Assembly: GCA_965212525.1 (NCBI GenBank)
Contig: CBDBVC010000024.1
Location: 34,534-98,533, forward strand
Direction of reading: 5' to 3'
Length of the DNA stretch: 64,000 bases
From: SZUA-38 sp965212525
Lineage (GTDB): Bacteria > Pseudomonadota > Gammaproteobacteria > Xanthomonadales > SZUA-38
Each line of letters begins with the position of its first letter. Position 1 is the stretch's first letter. Below the pieces are notes generated by a model. The model did not search any database and was not told the origin of the DNA. It worked only from the letters and a program-made list of their open reading frames with translations. Positions 54,630-63,255 of the stretch are shown here, in pieces. Position numbers and translations under genes: made by a program.

Positions 54630-55172
54630 ATGGAGATCGGCAAGGATGATTATCTGATCGGTATCGGCAGTAATCTGGATTATCCGGTTCATCAGGTACT
54701 GAGAGCCGTCAGTTGCATCAGTCTGTTCGAGACGGTGACTGAATTCACGCTATCCTCGCTATACCGTTCCTCTGCCTGGGGCGGGATCACTCAGCCCGAT
54801 TACATCAATGCTGTCATGGCAGTAAGGGGGGTGGATGAACCCGAATTGCTGCTTGAGAATCTTCAGGCAGTCGAGGCCGCTGCCGGACGGGAACGAACCG
54901 GTGAGCAGTGGGCCGCCCGCGTGCTTGATCTTGATTTGCTGGTGGCCGGGCGTGAAATCATCGACAGCGCTGAACTGACTGTGCCTCATCCCAGGCTTGC
55001 CGAACGTCTTTTTGTGCTGTTGCCGATGCAGGAGATTGCGCCAAAATTGACCATTCCAGGGCTGCCACAGATCAGTGACATGATTCGTGAGTGCAGCGAC
55101 AGCGGTCAAATACAACAACTTGATGATAATGAAATCAGTTACTTGAGAACATTTAATGTGCTGGAGCGGTGA
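54630..55172 (+). CDS. folK: 2-amino-4-hydroxy-6-hydroxymethyldihydropteridine pyrophosphokinase
   Basis: HPPK, the pyrophosphate transfer step of folate synthesis. About 180 residues. IGIGSNLDYPVHQVLRAV at the start, SSLYRSSAWGGITQPDYINA, EAAAGRERTGEQWAARVLDL with the ATP/Mg residues, and VPHPRLAERLFVLLPM are all family hallmarks. ATG 54630 chosen over a GTG two codons upstream. Twelve bases after pcnB. Confidence 0.95.
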   Translation: MEIGKDDYLIGIGSNLDYPVHQVLRAVSCISLFETVTEFTLSSLYRSSAWGGITQPDYINAVMAVRGVDEPELLLENLQAVEAAAGRERTGEQWAARVLDLDLLVAGREIIDSAELTVPHPRLAERLFVLLPMQEIAPKLTIPGLPQISDMIRECSDSGQIQQLDDNEISYLRTFNVLER

Positions 55173-55226
55173 TTTTGTTGCAAAAATGCAACGGTTGGTG
55201 ATTTACAACAAATTGGTCGAAAAGTG

Positions 55227-55256
55227 TTGGATTTTTGCATCAAAAAGTGCTACTAT
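55227..55256 (+). promoter_or_regulatory. Extended -10 promoter in the folK-pgi gap
   Basis: TTGGAT (55227-55232), an 18-base spacer and TGCTACTAT with the -10 hexamer TACTAT at 55251-55256. The TGn just before the -10 makes it an extended type. Transcription would begin near 55263. Confidence 0.55.
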
Positions 55257-55262
55257 TAATTC

Positions 55263-55387
55263 CAGTTCTCGAATAAAGCGATCGAAACACATCACATTAT
55301 TTGAGACACAGGGCGCATTTGTTTTTAAGGTAATCGTCACTCCGATTCTGCCTCCTCGTACGAAAGTCGAGGAGGCGTATTTTTTTG
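55263..55387 (+). ncRNA. Candidate small RNA between folK and pgi
   Basis: A 345-base gap holds an extended -10 promoter and, about 90 bases after the predicted start, a strong terminator, defining a transcript of about 125 bases. An 84-codon open frame crosses the region but overlaps folK and looks non-coding. The 5' arm of the terminator carries CCTCCT, complementary to a Shine-Dalgarno. The region could instead be the pgi leader with an attenuator. No known RNA family was recognised. Confidence 0.4.
55350..55387 (+). terminator. Strong hairpin terminator before pgi
   Basis: Perfect 9-bp stem GCCTCCTCG/CGAGGAGGC with a nine-base loop, then GTA and a T7 run (55380-55386). It ends the candidate small RNA, or attenuates readthrough into pgi. 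Confidence 0.8.
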
Positions 55388-55517
55388 TGCCTTTCGTATA
55401 TCTGATCTAAATCCCCAGATCTTAGTCACTCCGGTCACCCGAGACACGGTCACCCGATCAATTCGTCGTGTTCAAGGTGCTTGCAATATTTTCCCGATCT
55501 CTTACGCTGTGCTGCCT

Positions 55518-57083
55518 ATGACGTTCACCGAAGACATGCTCAGCCTGGCGAATAACAGCGGACAGGCATCAAAGATCGTTGCTCTGTTCAGAAACGAACC
55601 AGAGCGATGCAAGCGGCTGGATTTGTCCTGTGGTGGCATCAGGGTGAATCTGGCGCGCAATGCCATACCCATCCGAACCCTTGAGACGCTGGCAGAACGT
55701 GCCCGGCATCATGGCTTTGAGCAGGCCCGGCAGGCATTGTTTGATGGTGAGTCGATCAATGTCACCGAAAACCGACAGGTGTTGCATACACTGATCCGTC
55801 AGAATGTACCGCGACAGAGTGAACTGCGACAGTCCACGCGAGAGCAGATCGCATCGGCTATGCTGGCACTGGAACTGGAGTCGGCTTCAGATTTGCTGGT
55901 GATCGGTATGGGCGGCTCGATACTCGGGCCACGGCTGGTCAATTCTGCATTGATGAGCACGACGGATCGGCAGCTTGCATGCCACTATATTGACAACCTT
56001 GATGCGCATCACCTTGATGACCTGCTCAAGCGCCTGAATCGTGACAGCACCAGAGTCATACTCATTTCCAAATCCTTTACCACTCAGGAAACACTGGCCA
56101 ACGGTGAGCTGATCAGGAACTGGTTCAATCAGTCGGAACAACAGGATTTTGAAGATCGTGCCATTGCCATCAGTTCGCAACAGGAAAAGGCAGAGGCTTT
56201 TGGCTTCAGGCCTGATCATGTGATTCACATACCGCAAGGCATTGGCGGTCGTTTTTCAATCTGGTCCTGCGTAGGCCTGCCCATTGCCTGTGTTCTGGGT
56301 ATGTCTGCCTTCGACGAACTTCTCGATGGTGCAGCCCTGGTCGACAGGCACTTTCTCGAATCACCACTGATGCAAAACATTCCCTTCATGCTGGCACTGG
56401 TTGGTGTCTGGTACAGGAATGTCGAAAAGTCCGCAGGGTTTGCAGTGGTACCTTATGATGACCGCCTGTCTGAGCTGGTGCCCTACCTGCAGCAGCTGGA
56501 CATGGAGAGCAACGGCAAGCGAGTCGGTCTGGACGGCAATTATCTTGCCTCGGATTCGGGGCCGCTGTGTTTCGGCGGTGCTGGCACAGGTGCACAACAT
56601 GCCTTCTTCCAGTGGCTGCATCAGGGTACAAGCCCGGTACCTGTTGATTTCATCGGTATTCGCAGTCCAGATCACCCAAATCAGCGCAATCATGAGTTGC
56701 TGCTGATGAACATGCTGTCACAGTCCGAGGCACTGATGCGTGGCGTGTCCGAACAGGAGGTGCTGAAACAGCTGGAGCGTGGTGGTGAATTGAGGCCAGT
56801 CTCGAATGAACAGCTTTCGCGCCATCGCGCCTACCCCGGTAACCGGTCATCAAACCTGATTCTCATCGAGCAGCTTACCCCGCGTACACTGGGCAGTCTG
56901 ATCGCGATCTACGAACACAAGGTATTTACGCAGGGCTGGATGTGGGGCATCAACAGCTTCGACCAGTGGGGGGTGGAGCTTGGCAAGCAGCGCTGTGCCG
57001 ATCTCGAAGCTGACGCAGGCGATGGTTCAGGTATCGAAGATGCGGTGACCAGGGACTATCTCGACTGGATAAGGTCGAGATGA
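55518..57083 (+). CDS. pgi: Glucose-6-phosphate isomerase
   Basis: Interconverts glucose-6-P and fructose-6-P. From ATG 55518 the enzyme has 521 residues. Motifs: VIGMGGSILGPRLVNSAL, ISKSFTTQETLANGELI (phosphate loop), IGGRFSIWSCVGLPIACVLG (PGI signature), GAGTGAQHAFFQWLHQG with the catalytic His, and the late NSFDQWGVELGKQ signature with the catalytic Lys. It stands alone after the sRNA/terminator region; queG converges on it. Confidence 0.96.
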   Translation: MTFTEDMLSLANNSGQASKIVALFRNEPERCKRLDLSCGGIRVNLARNAIPIRTLETLAERARHHGFEQARQALFDGESINVTENRQVLHTLIRQNVPRQSELRQSTREQIASAMLALELESASDLLVIGMGGSILGPRLVNSALMSTTDRQLACHYIDNLDAHHLDDLLKRLNRDSTRVILISKSFTTQETLANGELIRNWFNQSEQQDFEDRAIAISSQQEKAEAFGFRPDHVIHIPQGIGGRFSIWSCVGLPIACVLGMSAFDELLDGAALVDRHFLESPLMQNIPFMLALVGVWYRNVEKSAGFAVVPYDDRLSELVPYLQQLDMESNGKRVGLDGNYLASDSGPLCFGGAGTGAQHAFFQWLHQGTSPVPVDFIGIRSPDHPNQRNHELLLMNMLSQSEALMRGVSEQEVLKQLERGGELRPVSNEQLSRHRAYPGNRSSNLILIEQLTPRTLGSLIAIYEHKVFTQGWMWGINSFDQWGVELGKQRCADLEADAGDGSGIEDAVTRDYLDWIRSR

Positions 57084-57098
57084 AAACACGCTACGGCA

Positions 57099-58169
57099 TC
57101 AATCATTCACTCCAGCAGAACGATTGCTGATCTGATCAAGTGCCCAGTCGATATGCTCGAGTAGCATCGGGCTGGCATCCTGCCGCCTCTGTTTCAGGCA
57201 AAGTACCATTGCCTCGGTGGGTTTCCTGCTGTTACCCATGGCCACAGCAATATTCCGTTGCCAGCACTCATGACCAATCCTGCGTATAGCCATGCCTTCG
57301 GTCCGATCGAGAAACTCCTGTTCTGACCACTGAAACAGCGTCACCAGTTCGGCTCTGTCCAGGTCATGTCTGATATTGAAGTCATCGTCCTCGGTGATTC
57401 GCGAAAACTTGTTCCAGGGACACACCAGCTGGCAATCATCACAACCGTAGATGCGGTTGCCGATCAAAGGCCGGAATTCAAGCGGTATGGCCTGTTTCAG
57501 TTCAATCGTCAGATAGGAAATGCATCGGCGTGCGTCAACCTGATAGGGCGCAACAATGGCCCGGGTTGGACAGATATCGATACAGCGACGGCAACTGCCG
57601 CAGTGATTGGTCGCAGGATCGTCAACCGGCAGGGGCAGGCTGGTGTAGATTTCTCCGAGAAAAAACCAGGAACCGGCTTTGCTGTTGATCAGATTGGTAT
57701 GCTTGCCGATCCAGCCAAGACCGGATTTCTCGGCCAGGGCCTTTTCTAGAACAGGTGCGCTGTCCGTGAATGCCCTGAATCCATGCCCCTCGGCCACTTG
57801 TGCAATCTTCTTCGACAGTTTTGACAACTTCTGACGCAGTACCCGATGGTAATCCCGGCCGAGCGCATATCGGCTGACAAATGCCTTCTGGTCATCCTCG
57901 ATTACAGCCCAGGATGGTGCGGCATCACCGGGCTCATAATCGTATCTCACGCTGATCACGCGAACCGTTCCTGGCACCAGTTCAGCAGGGCGGCTGCGCT
58001 TGCTGCCATGTCGTGACATGTACTCCATCTCACCGTGAAATCCCTGTGCCAGCCAGCGATTCAGGTAGCCTTCATGCTCCTCCAGCCGGCAATCACTGAT
58101 TCCCAGTTGCTGAAACCCCAGTTCATCTGCCCAGGATCTGATTTGTGCCGACAGTAGGTTATAATCCAT
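57099..58169 (-). CDS. queG: Epoxyqueuosine reductase
   Basis: Last step of queuosine tRNA modification, a cobalamin and two [4Fe-4S] enzyme. 356 residues from ATG 58169; the longer frame runs into the divergent gene. Cluster motifs CGSCRRCIDICPTRAI and GCDDCQLVCPWNKF are intact, with ISYLTIELKQAIP between them. FTDSAPVLEKALAEKSGLGW and KHTNLI are conserved active-site stretches. A HEAT-like C-terminal helical part follows. Divergent from nnr by 40 bases, the arrangement found in E. coli. Confidence 0.95.
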   Translation of the reverse strand: MDYNLLSAQIRSWADELGFQQLGISDCRLEEHEGYLNRWLAQGFHGEMEYMSRHGSKRSRPAELVPGTVRVISVRYDYEPGDAAPSWAVIEDDQKAFVSRYALGRDYHRVLRQKLSKLSKKIAQVAEGHGFRAFTDSAPVLEKALAEKSGLGWIGKHTNLINSKAGSWFFLGEIYTSLPLPVDDPATNHCGSCRRCIDICPTRAIVAPYQVDARRCISYLTIELKQAIPLEFRPLIGNRIYGCDDCQLVCPWNKFSRITEDDDFNIRHDLDRAELVTLFQWSEQEFLDRTEGMAIRRIGHECWQRNIAVAMGNSRKPTEAMVLCLKQRRQDASPMLLEHIDWALDQISNRSAGVND

Positions 58170-58209
58170 GACCGAATAGTACAGCATAGCGGCGTCTGAC
58201 AAACACAGC

Positions 58210-59715
58210 ATGGCCACACTGAAAGCAAATCGACTCGTCACTGCAGCACAGTCCAGGGAACTGGATCGGATGGCAATCGAGGAAGAGGGCATCGCCGGGT
58301 CAATCCTGATGTCCAGAGCAGGAAAAGCCTGCTTTGATGCATTGCTGTCACGATGGAATGACTGTACGAGTCTCGTGATCTTCTGTGGCGCTGGAAACAA
58401 TGCCGGTGACGGCTATGTCATCGCCAGGCTGGCCAGCGAGCATGGATGTTGTGTGCAGGTGGTTTGTCTGTCAGAGCCATCCAGATTGCGAGGGGACGCA
58501 GCCGGGGCGTTTGAGGATTATTCATCGGCAACGGATGGTCAGACACTGACTCTCAATGAGGCCATTGATATGCAACTGTTGAAACAGTGCAGCAATGATA
58601 CGGTCATCATTGATGCTCTCCTTGGTACCGGCATTGATCGCGCAGTCGAAGGGCAATACGCAGAAGCAATTAACCTGATCAACAGCAGCGGCCTGCCGGT
58701 TGTTGCCGTGGATATTCCCTCCGGTCTGAATGCTGACACCGGCAGCATCATGGGGTGTGCGGTACGAGCCGCAGTGACATGCACATTCATCGCGCCCAAG
58801 CAGGGGCTCTACACCGGTGATGCGCGTGACATGTGCGGTGAGATTGAATTTGATGACCTGGATGTGCCGGCGGAGCTGTACAGCCGCGTCGGACAGGTCG
58901 TCAGGCTGACCAGTCCGGCAGACATCGGCCGTTCGCTCGTGGCCAGACCGGTAAATTCACACAAGGGTCTGTATGGCGCAGTTGCCGTGATCGGTGGTTC
59001 ACCTGGCATGACCGGAGCAGCGCTGCTGTCGGCCAGGGCTGCCTTGCGCTGCGGCGCAGGCATGGTCAAGATCTCGGTATTTCCTGGCCAGCAAAGTTCC
59101 GCCTATACGGTGTTACCGGAAGCCATGACGGCACTGCTGGGGACACCGGATGCCCTGCAGTCACTCAAGGACTGGGCCTCGGTGATTGCCATCGGTCCCG
59201 GTCTTGGGCTGACAACGGAAGCCACTGACCTGTTCGAGTCTGCGATCGTCAGCGACAAACCGAAGGTTATTGATGCTGATGGCCTGAGTCTGCTGGCCCG
59301 ATCGCATGCGAAGCTGAGTAGTGCAGTGCTGACGCCCCACCCCGGAGAAGCGGCACGTCTGCTGGATTGTTCGACCGCTGACGTGCAGAAGAATCGTTTT
59401 CAGTCAGCCGCCGAGATCGCACGACGGTACAGCAGTGTCTGTATTCTCAAGGGGGCGGGCAGCATCGTCGCAGATGCTACAGGAGCGAGGGCCCTGTGTG
59501 CTGCCGGTAACCCGGGCATGGCCAGTGCCGGCATGGGTGATGTCCTGACCGGTGTGGTGGCTGCCCTGCTGGCACAGGGGCTTGATCCATTGTCAGCAGC
59601 TAGCGTGGGTGTTCAGCTGCACGCCATGGCCGGCGATCGCGCGGCTGAATCAGGGCAACGTGGTTTACTGGCATCGGATGTTATCGATGAACTACGCGGA
59701 TGTCTCAACCCATGA
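58210..59715 (+). CDS. nnr: Bifunctional NAD(P)HX epimerase/ADP-dependent dehydratase
   Basis: Repairs hydrated NAD(P)H. 501 residues. The N-terminal YjeF_N epimerase domain (about 1-210) has FCGAGNNAGDGYVIARLA, IDALLGTGIDR and AVDIPSGLNADTG. The C-terminal ribokinase-like dehydratase has HKGLYGAVAVIGGSPGMTG, AIGPGLG, TPHPGEAARLL and GNPGMASAGMGDVLTGVVAA. First gene of nnr-tsaE-amidase, with its TGA overlapping the tsaE ATG. Confidence 0.96.
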   Translation: MATLKANRLVTAAQSRELDRMAIEEEGIAGSILMSRAGKACFDALLSRWNDCTSLVIFCGAGNNAGDGYVIARLASEHGCCVQVVCLSEPSRLRGDAAGAFEDYSSATDGQTLTLNEAIDMQLLKQCSNDTVIIDALLGTGIDRAVEGQYAEAINLINSSGLPVVAVDIPSGLNADTGSIMGCAVRAAVTCTFIAPKQGLYTGDARDMCGEIEFDDLDVPAELYSRVGQVVRLTSPADIGRSLVARPVNSHKGLYGAVAVIGGSPGMTGAALLSARAALRCGAGMVKISVFPGQQSSAYTVLPEAMTALLGTPDALQSLKDWASVIAIGPGLGLTTEATDLFESAIVSDKPKVIDADGLSLLARSHAKLSSAVLTPHPGEAARLLDCSTADVQKNRFQSAAEIARRYSSVCILKGAGSIVADATGARALCAAGNPGMASAGMGDVLTGVVAALLAQGLDPLSAASVGVQLHAMAGDRAAESGQRGLLASDVIDELRGCLNP

Positions 59716-60143
59716 GGCATGAATGCAAGGATGAAGCAGCAATGATCAGACTTGGGCAGCAGCTAGCCGGGCGTGTCAATCCTGGTGATCTGGTCTGTTT
59801 CAGTGGAGATCTGGGTGCCGGCAAGACAACGCTGATTCGAGCGCTGCTGCGTCAGTTGGGTCACCAGGGGCGCATTCCCAGTCCCAGTTATGGTCTGGTC
59901 GAAGTGTATCCGTTTGATGGCTTCAGTGTGTGCCATCTGGATCTGTACCGGCTGACAGACCCTGAGGAACTTGAGTTTCTCGGGTTCAGGGACATGCTTG
60001 ATGAGAGCACAATCATCCTGCTGGAATGGCCTGAAAAAGCCGGCGGGCTGCTGCCTGATCCCGATCTGACAGTGTCGATCGAGATCACGCCACCCGGTCG
60101 CACAGTGAGTCTGTGCCAGGCCGATATGACTGCAGATCCCTGA
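59712..60143 (+). CDS. tsaE: tRNA threonylcarbamoyladenosine biosynthesis ATPase TsaE
   Basis: ATPase that drives t6A37 synthesis with TsaB and TsaD. About 143 residues. Walker A GDLGAGKTTLIRALLRQLG, the SPSYGLVEVY segment, HLDLYRLTDPEEL and a C-terminal EWPEKAG block match the family. ATG 59712 overlaps the nnr stop (ATGA), suggesting coupling; another ATG lies at 59700. Confidence 0.96.
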   Translation: MRHECKDEAAMIRLGQQLAGRVNPGDLVCFSGDLGAGKTTLIRALLRQLGHQGRIPSPSYGLVEVYPFDGFSVCHLDLYRLTDPEELEFLGFRDMLDESTIILLEWPEKAGGLLPDPDLTVSIEITPPGRTVSLCQADMTADP

Positions 60144-60238
60144 AAACTCGATCATCACACCGTAAGTTCATATTTATCAATAACATAGATAGCATTTTTT
60201 AAGAAATTACTTGAAAAGAAGGGCAGAATGAAGTACTA

Positions 60239-61570
60239 GTGTTGCATTGCAATACAGTATTGATTGACGTGAAACGCCTGATCCCGTGCCTGTGCCTGCT
60301 GATTTTGACACTGTCCAGTTCCGCCCTGGCGACGGAAGTCGGTGGATTGCGCGTGTGGGACGGGCCTGATAAAACCCGTGCCGTGATCGACCTGACTGCA
60401 CCGGTAGAATACAAGCTGTTCACCCTGTCGTCTCCTGAACGTGTCGTTATTGATCTGATGGATGCCTCGATGTCCGAGTCGGCCAGTGTGCCGGATCAAG
60501 TCGATGGCCGTCTGTCCGGTATCCGCAGCGGTCGTCGCGGTGACTCGGACACTCGAATTGTTCTTGATCTGAAGGTGTCTGCCAAACCCAACAGCTTCCT
60601 GCTCAAGCCTGTCGGGCAGTATGGCCACCGACTGGTGATTGATCTGATTGATGAAAACGAAAAGAAAGGCGCAGCAGTGGTCAAGACTGCCAGCGATGAC
60701 GAACGCGATGTGGTGATTGCGATCGATGCCGGTCACGGTGGTGAGGATCCGGGGGCGATCGGTAACAAGGGTACTCACGAAAAGGACGTGGTGATGAAGG
60801 TGGCCAAGTCCCTCAAGGCCGAGATCGATCGCAAAAAGGGATTCAGCGCAGTGCTGGTACGTGATGGTGACTATTACATGCCCCATCATGATCGCATGGA
60901 CAATGCTCGCAAGAACCGCGCTGACCTGTTTGTTTCAATCCACGCCGATGGTTTTCCCGACAAGCGTGCACGCGGCACATCGGTGTTCGTTCTGACCAAC
61001 CGGCGCGCCAGTTCGGAAGCGGCCAAATGGCTGGAGGATCGCAACAATCGGTCGGATCTGGTAGGCGGTGTCTCACTCGATGACAAGGACGATACACTTG
61101 CGGCGGTATTGCTTGATCTCTCTCAGAGCGCCAGCATGGAAGCCAGTCAGGATGTGGCAGCCCGGGTGCACAAGTCGATATCGGCCATCAGCAAGACACA
61201 CAAGAAGCAGGTTGAACGTGCCTCACTGATCGTGCTGACATCGCCGGATATCCCATCGATTCTTGTCGAGACCGGGTTCATCACCAATCCGCAAGAGGAA
61301 AAGCTGCTCAACACCAGGAAGCACCGTGAGACCCTGGCAAGGGCGATTGCCTTTGGTGTCGAGGACTATTTTGTCAACAGTCCGCCAGCCGGAACCTGGA
61401 TTGCCTCAAATTCATCGCCCAGCTCACATGTGGTGAGCAGTGGTGAAACACTCAGCGGTATCGCTTTTCGCTATGATGTCAGCATCCGGGCACTGAAAAC
61501 CATCAACAGTCTCGACAGTGATCGGCTAGTCGTGGGCAAGGTGTTGAAATTACCGTCGACAAGCCCGTAA
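60239..61570 (+). CDS. N-acetylmuramoyl-L-alanine amidase with AMIN and LysM domains
   Basis: Periplasmic amidase that cleaves septal peptidoglycan (AmiB/AmiC type), 443 residues. After a signal peptide ending near SSSALA comes an AMIN domain (GGLRVWDGPDKTRAVIDLT). The zinc-dependent Amidase_3 domain follows (AIDAGHGGEDPGAIG, FVSIHADGFPD, then ILVETGFITNPQEE), and finally one LysM (HVVSSGETLSGIAFRYDVS). The start is uncertain: GTG 60239 opens the frame, GTG 60269 is nearer the basic n-region, and neither has a Shine-Dalgarno. The usual next genes mutL, miaA and hfq are not here. Confidence 0.93.
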   Translation: MLHCNTVLIDVKRLIPCLCLLILTLSSSALATEVGGLRVWDGPDKTRAVIDLTAPVEYKLFTLSSPERVVIDLMDASMSESASVPDQVDGRLSGIRSGRRGDSDTRIVLDLKVSAKPNSFLLKPVGQYGHRLVIDLIDENEKKGAAVVKTASDDERDVVIAIDAGHGGEDPGAIGNKGTHEKDVVMKVAKSLKAEIDRKKGFSAVLVRDGDYYMPHHDRMDNARKNRADLFVSIHADGFPDKRARGTSVFVLTNRRASSEAAKWLEDRNNRSDLVGGVSLDDKDDTLAAVLLDLSQSASMEASQDVAARVHKSISAISKTHKKQVERASLIVLTSPDIPSILVETGFITNPQEEKLLNTRKHRETLARAIAFGVEDYFVNSPPAGTWIASNSSPSSHVVSSGETLSGIAFRYDVSIRALKTINSLDSDRLVVGKVLKLPSTSP

Positions 61571-61609
61571 GATGGTGCCGGGTATTTCATCATTAGCATC
61601 GGAGGGGGT

Positions 61610-62720
61610 ATGAGCCTATCCAGTTACACCGTCATTGGTCCAGTACGCAGGTTTCTTGTGCTGCTGGTGCTGCTGACAGGCTGTGGATCAGTTCAGGCAC
61701 AACACTCATTTTCTGCCGAGGACGGCACGCCGTCAGTCAATTTCATTTTCTTTTCTCATCTAGATCTGGCTGCGAATGATCTGGATGGGGATATCAGCTC
61801 GCCAGGCGCTGGCAAGTTTGGTGAAGATGGTTTCAGGGAAATTCGTTTTCAGATTCACATGTCGGCAAATCTAGGATCGGGCTGGGCTGCATTTCTCGAG
61901 GCCGAAACCGGGCGCAACGACGACGATACCCGATCCTCTGTCGAGCGGGTGATCCTGAAATACACAGTCGATGATTACACGTCCATTTCTGCCGGGCGCT
62001 ATCATACGCCGGTTGGCTGGTGGAACACACAGTATCACCACGGGCGCTGGTTGCAGACCACCATAGACAGACCCCTCTATGTTGATTTTGGTACGGCATT
62101 CGTGCCCGGTCACTTCTGGGGTTTCCAGTACGACAAGAAGTTGGAACTGGATGCCGGAACCTGGGCATTTACCGGTGGGCTTGGTGCCGGCCGGGCCGAG
62201 AGTATACTGTCGCCGTCATTTGATGAGCCACTTGATGGTGATGTCTCCTATCTGCTGCACACCACATTCAGGCCAGCGGCATTTTCAAGCTGGCAGTACG
62301 GAGCCTCCCTGTGGTACGAGGATGTCGAGTTGCCGGGCAATGATTCGGCTGATGAGTGGATTTTTACCGCATTTTTCAATACGCGTGGAGAAATGCCCGA
62401 GCTTTCGGGTGAATATGCCTTCGTGCGGCACGACATCCCTGGCATCGGCAGTGTCGACAGCGACAGCTGGTATCTGCAACTTGGCCAGCGGCTGAAATCT
62501 GGTGGTGGCAAATTCAAGGTCTATGGTCGAGTCGAGGATCTGGATGTGAACGAGGAAGATACCCTGTACACGGGCATTCGTTCACAGCGACGCACCATGA
62601 TCGGAACGCGTTATGACTTTTTCGTCGCAGTTTTCACTCAAGGTCGAGCTTCGTCACGAGGATGCCCGGCTTGAAGACGATTTCAACGCCATCCACACGC
62701 AGATATCGGCGTACTTCTAG
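61610..62720 (+). CDS. Porin-like outer-membrane protein, one frame break near the end
   Basis: Corrected length is about 369 residues. The signal LLVLLTGCGSVQAQHS could be cut at a lipobox (LTGC) or at AQA, so lipidation is open. The barrel pattern is clear: FREIRFQIHMSANLGSGWAA, YTSISAGRYHTPVGWWNTQY, ELSGEYAFVRHDIPG and KFKVYGRVEDLDVNEED. One extra T in the T5 run at 62618-62622 ends the frame early. Dropping it continues YDFSSQFSLKVELRHEDARL and ends QISAYF with terminal Phe. GGAGGGGG precedes ATG 61610. It starts a same-strand group with a binding protein and a sensor. Confidence 0.72.
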
Positions 62721-62727
62721 GACTCTG

Positions 62728-63216
62728 ATGAGATATTCGAACCTCTTCAAATTTGCTGCATTGGTAATCGCCGGTTACGGTCAGGCGCTGATCGCAGCTG
62801 ATGACAGTATCTCCTCACCACTGGCCGTCATTGTGGCGCCAGAGCTTGAAGTGGATGACATCAGCTATGATGATCTGCAGAAGATACTGTTCGGCAACAA
62901 GAAGTCCTGGGCACCACGCAAGCCGATCACGATCCTGCTGCAGGCACCACTGACCTCGCAGCGAAATTATCTGATCAGCCAGCACATGGGCATGACCGAG
63001 CCCCAGTTCAAGCAATTCTGGATCTCAAAGGTGTTCAGGGCCGAAGTGGCTTCGGGTCCCAAGGTGATCCTCTCCAACGAAATGGCCGTCAACCTGGTAA
63101 CCAAGATTCCCGGATCCATCGCCTTCCTGGAATTTGATGTGGTGCCTGACAACGTCAAGGTACTGACCATTGATGGCAAGACACCCGATGATCCAGAGTA
63201 TCAGCTCAAGCCATGA
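62728..63216 (+). CDS. PstS-like periplasmic substrate-binding protein, single small domain
   Basis: 162 residues. A signal peptide (FKFAALVIAGYGQALIA) is followed by a PBP-like domain: APELEVDDISYDDLQKILFG, KKSWAPRKPITILLQAPLTS, FWISKVFRAEV and VTKIPGSIAFLEFD. The pattern resembles the small PstS/PhoX-like phosphate-binding family proteins, which are about half the size of true PstS. It begins seven bases after the corrected porin stop and is followed by a HAMP sensor, so it may feed ligand information to that sensor. The ligand is not established. Confidence 0.7.
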   Translation: MRYSNLFKFAALVIAGYGQALIAADDSISSPLAVIVAPELEVDDISYDDLQKILFGNKKSWAPRKPITILLQAPLTSQRNYLISQHMGMTEPQFKQFWISKVFRAEVASGPKVILSNEMAVNLVTKIPGSIAFLEFDVVPDNVKVLTIDGKTPDDPEYQLKP

Positions 63217-63255
63217 CATGAATGATCAGGATTCGTTTCTCCGAGTGAAGCCAGC

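Noticed and set aside
55156..55410. 84-codon open frame after folK
   Set aside because: Overlaps the folK end, spans the promoter and terminator, and has no protein-like pattern or ribosome site.
60228..60239. Three-codon frame (ATG AAG TAC TAG) with AAGGG upstream, just before the amidase
   Set aside because: Too short to support as a leader peptide; it may only reflect uncertainty about the amidase start.
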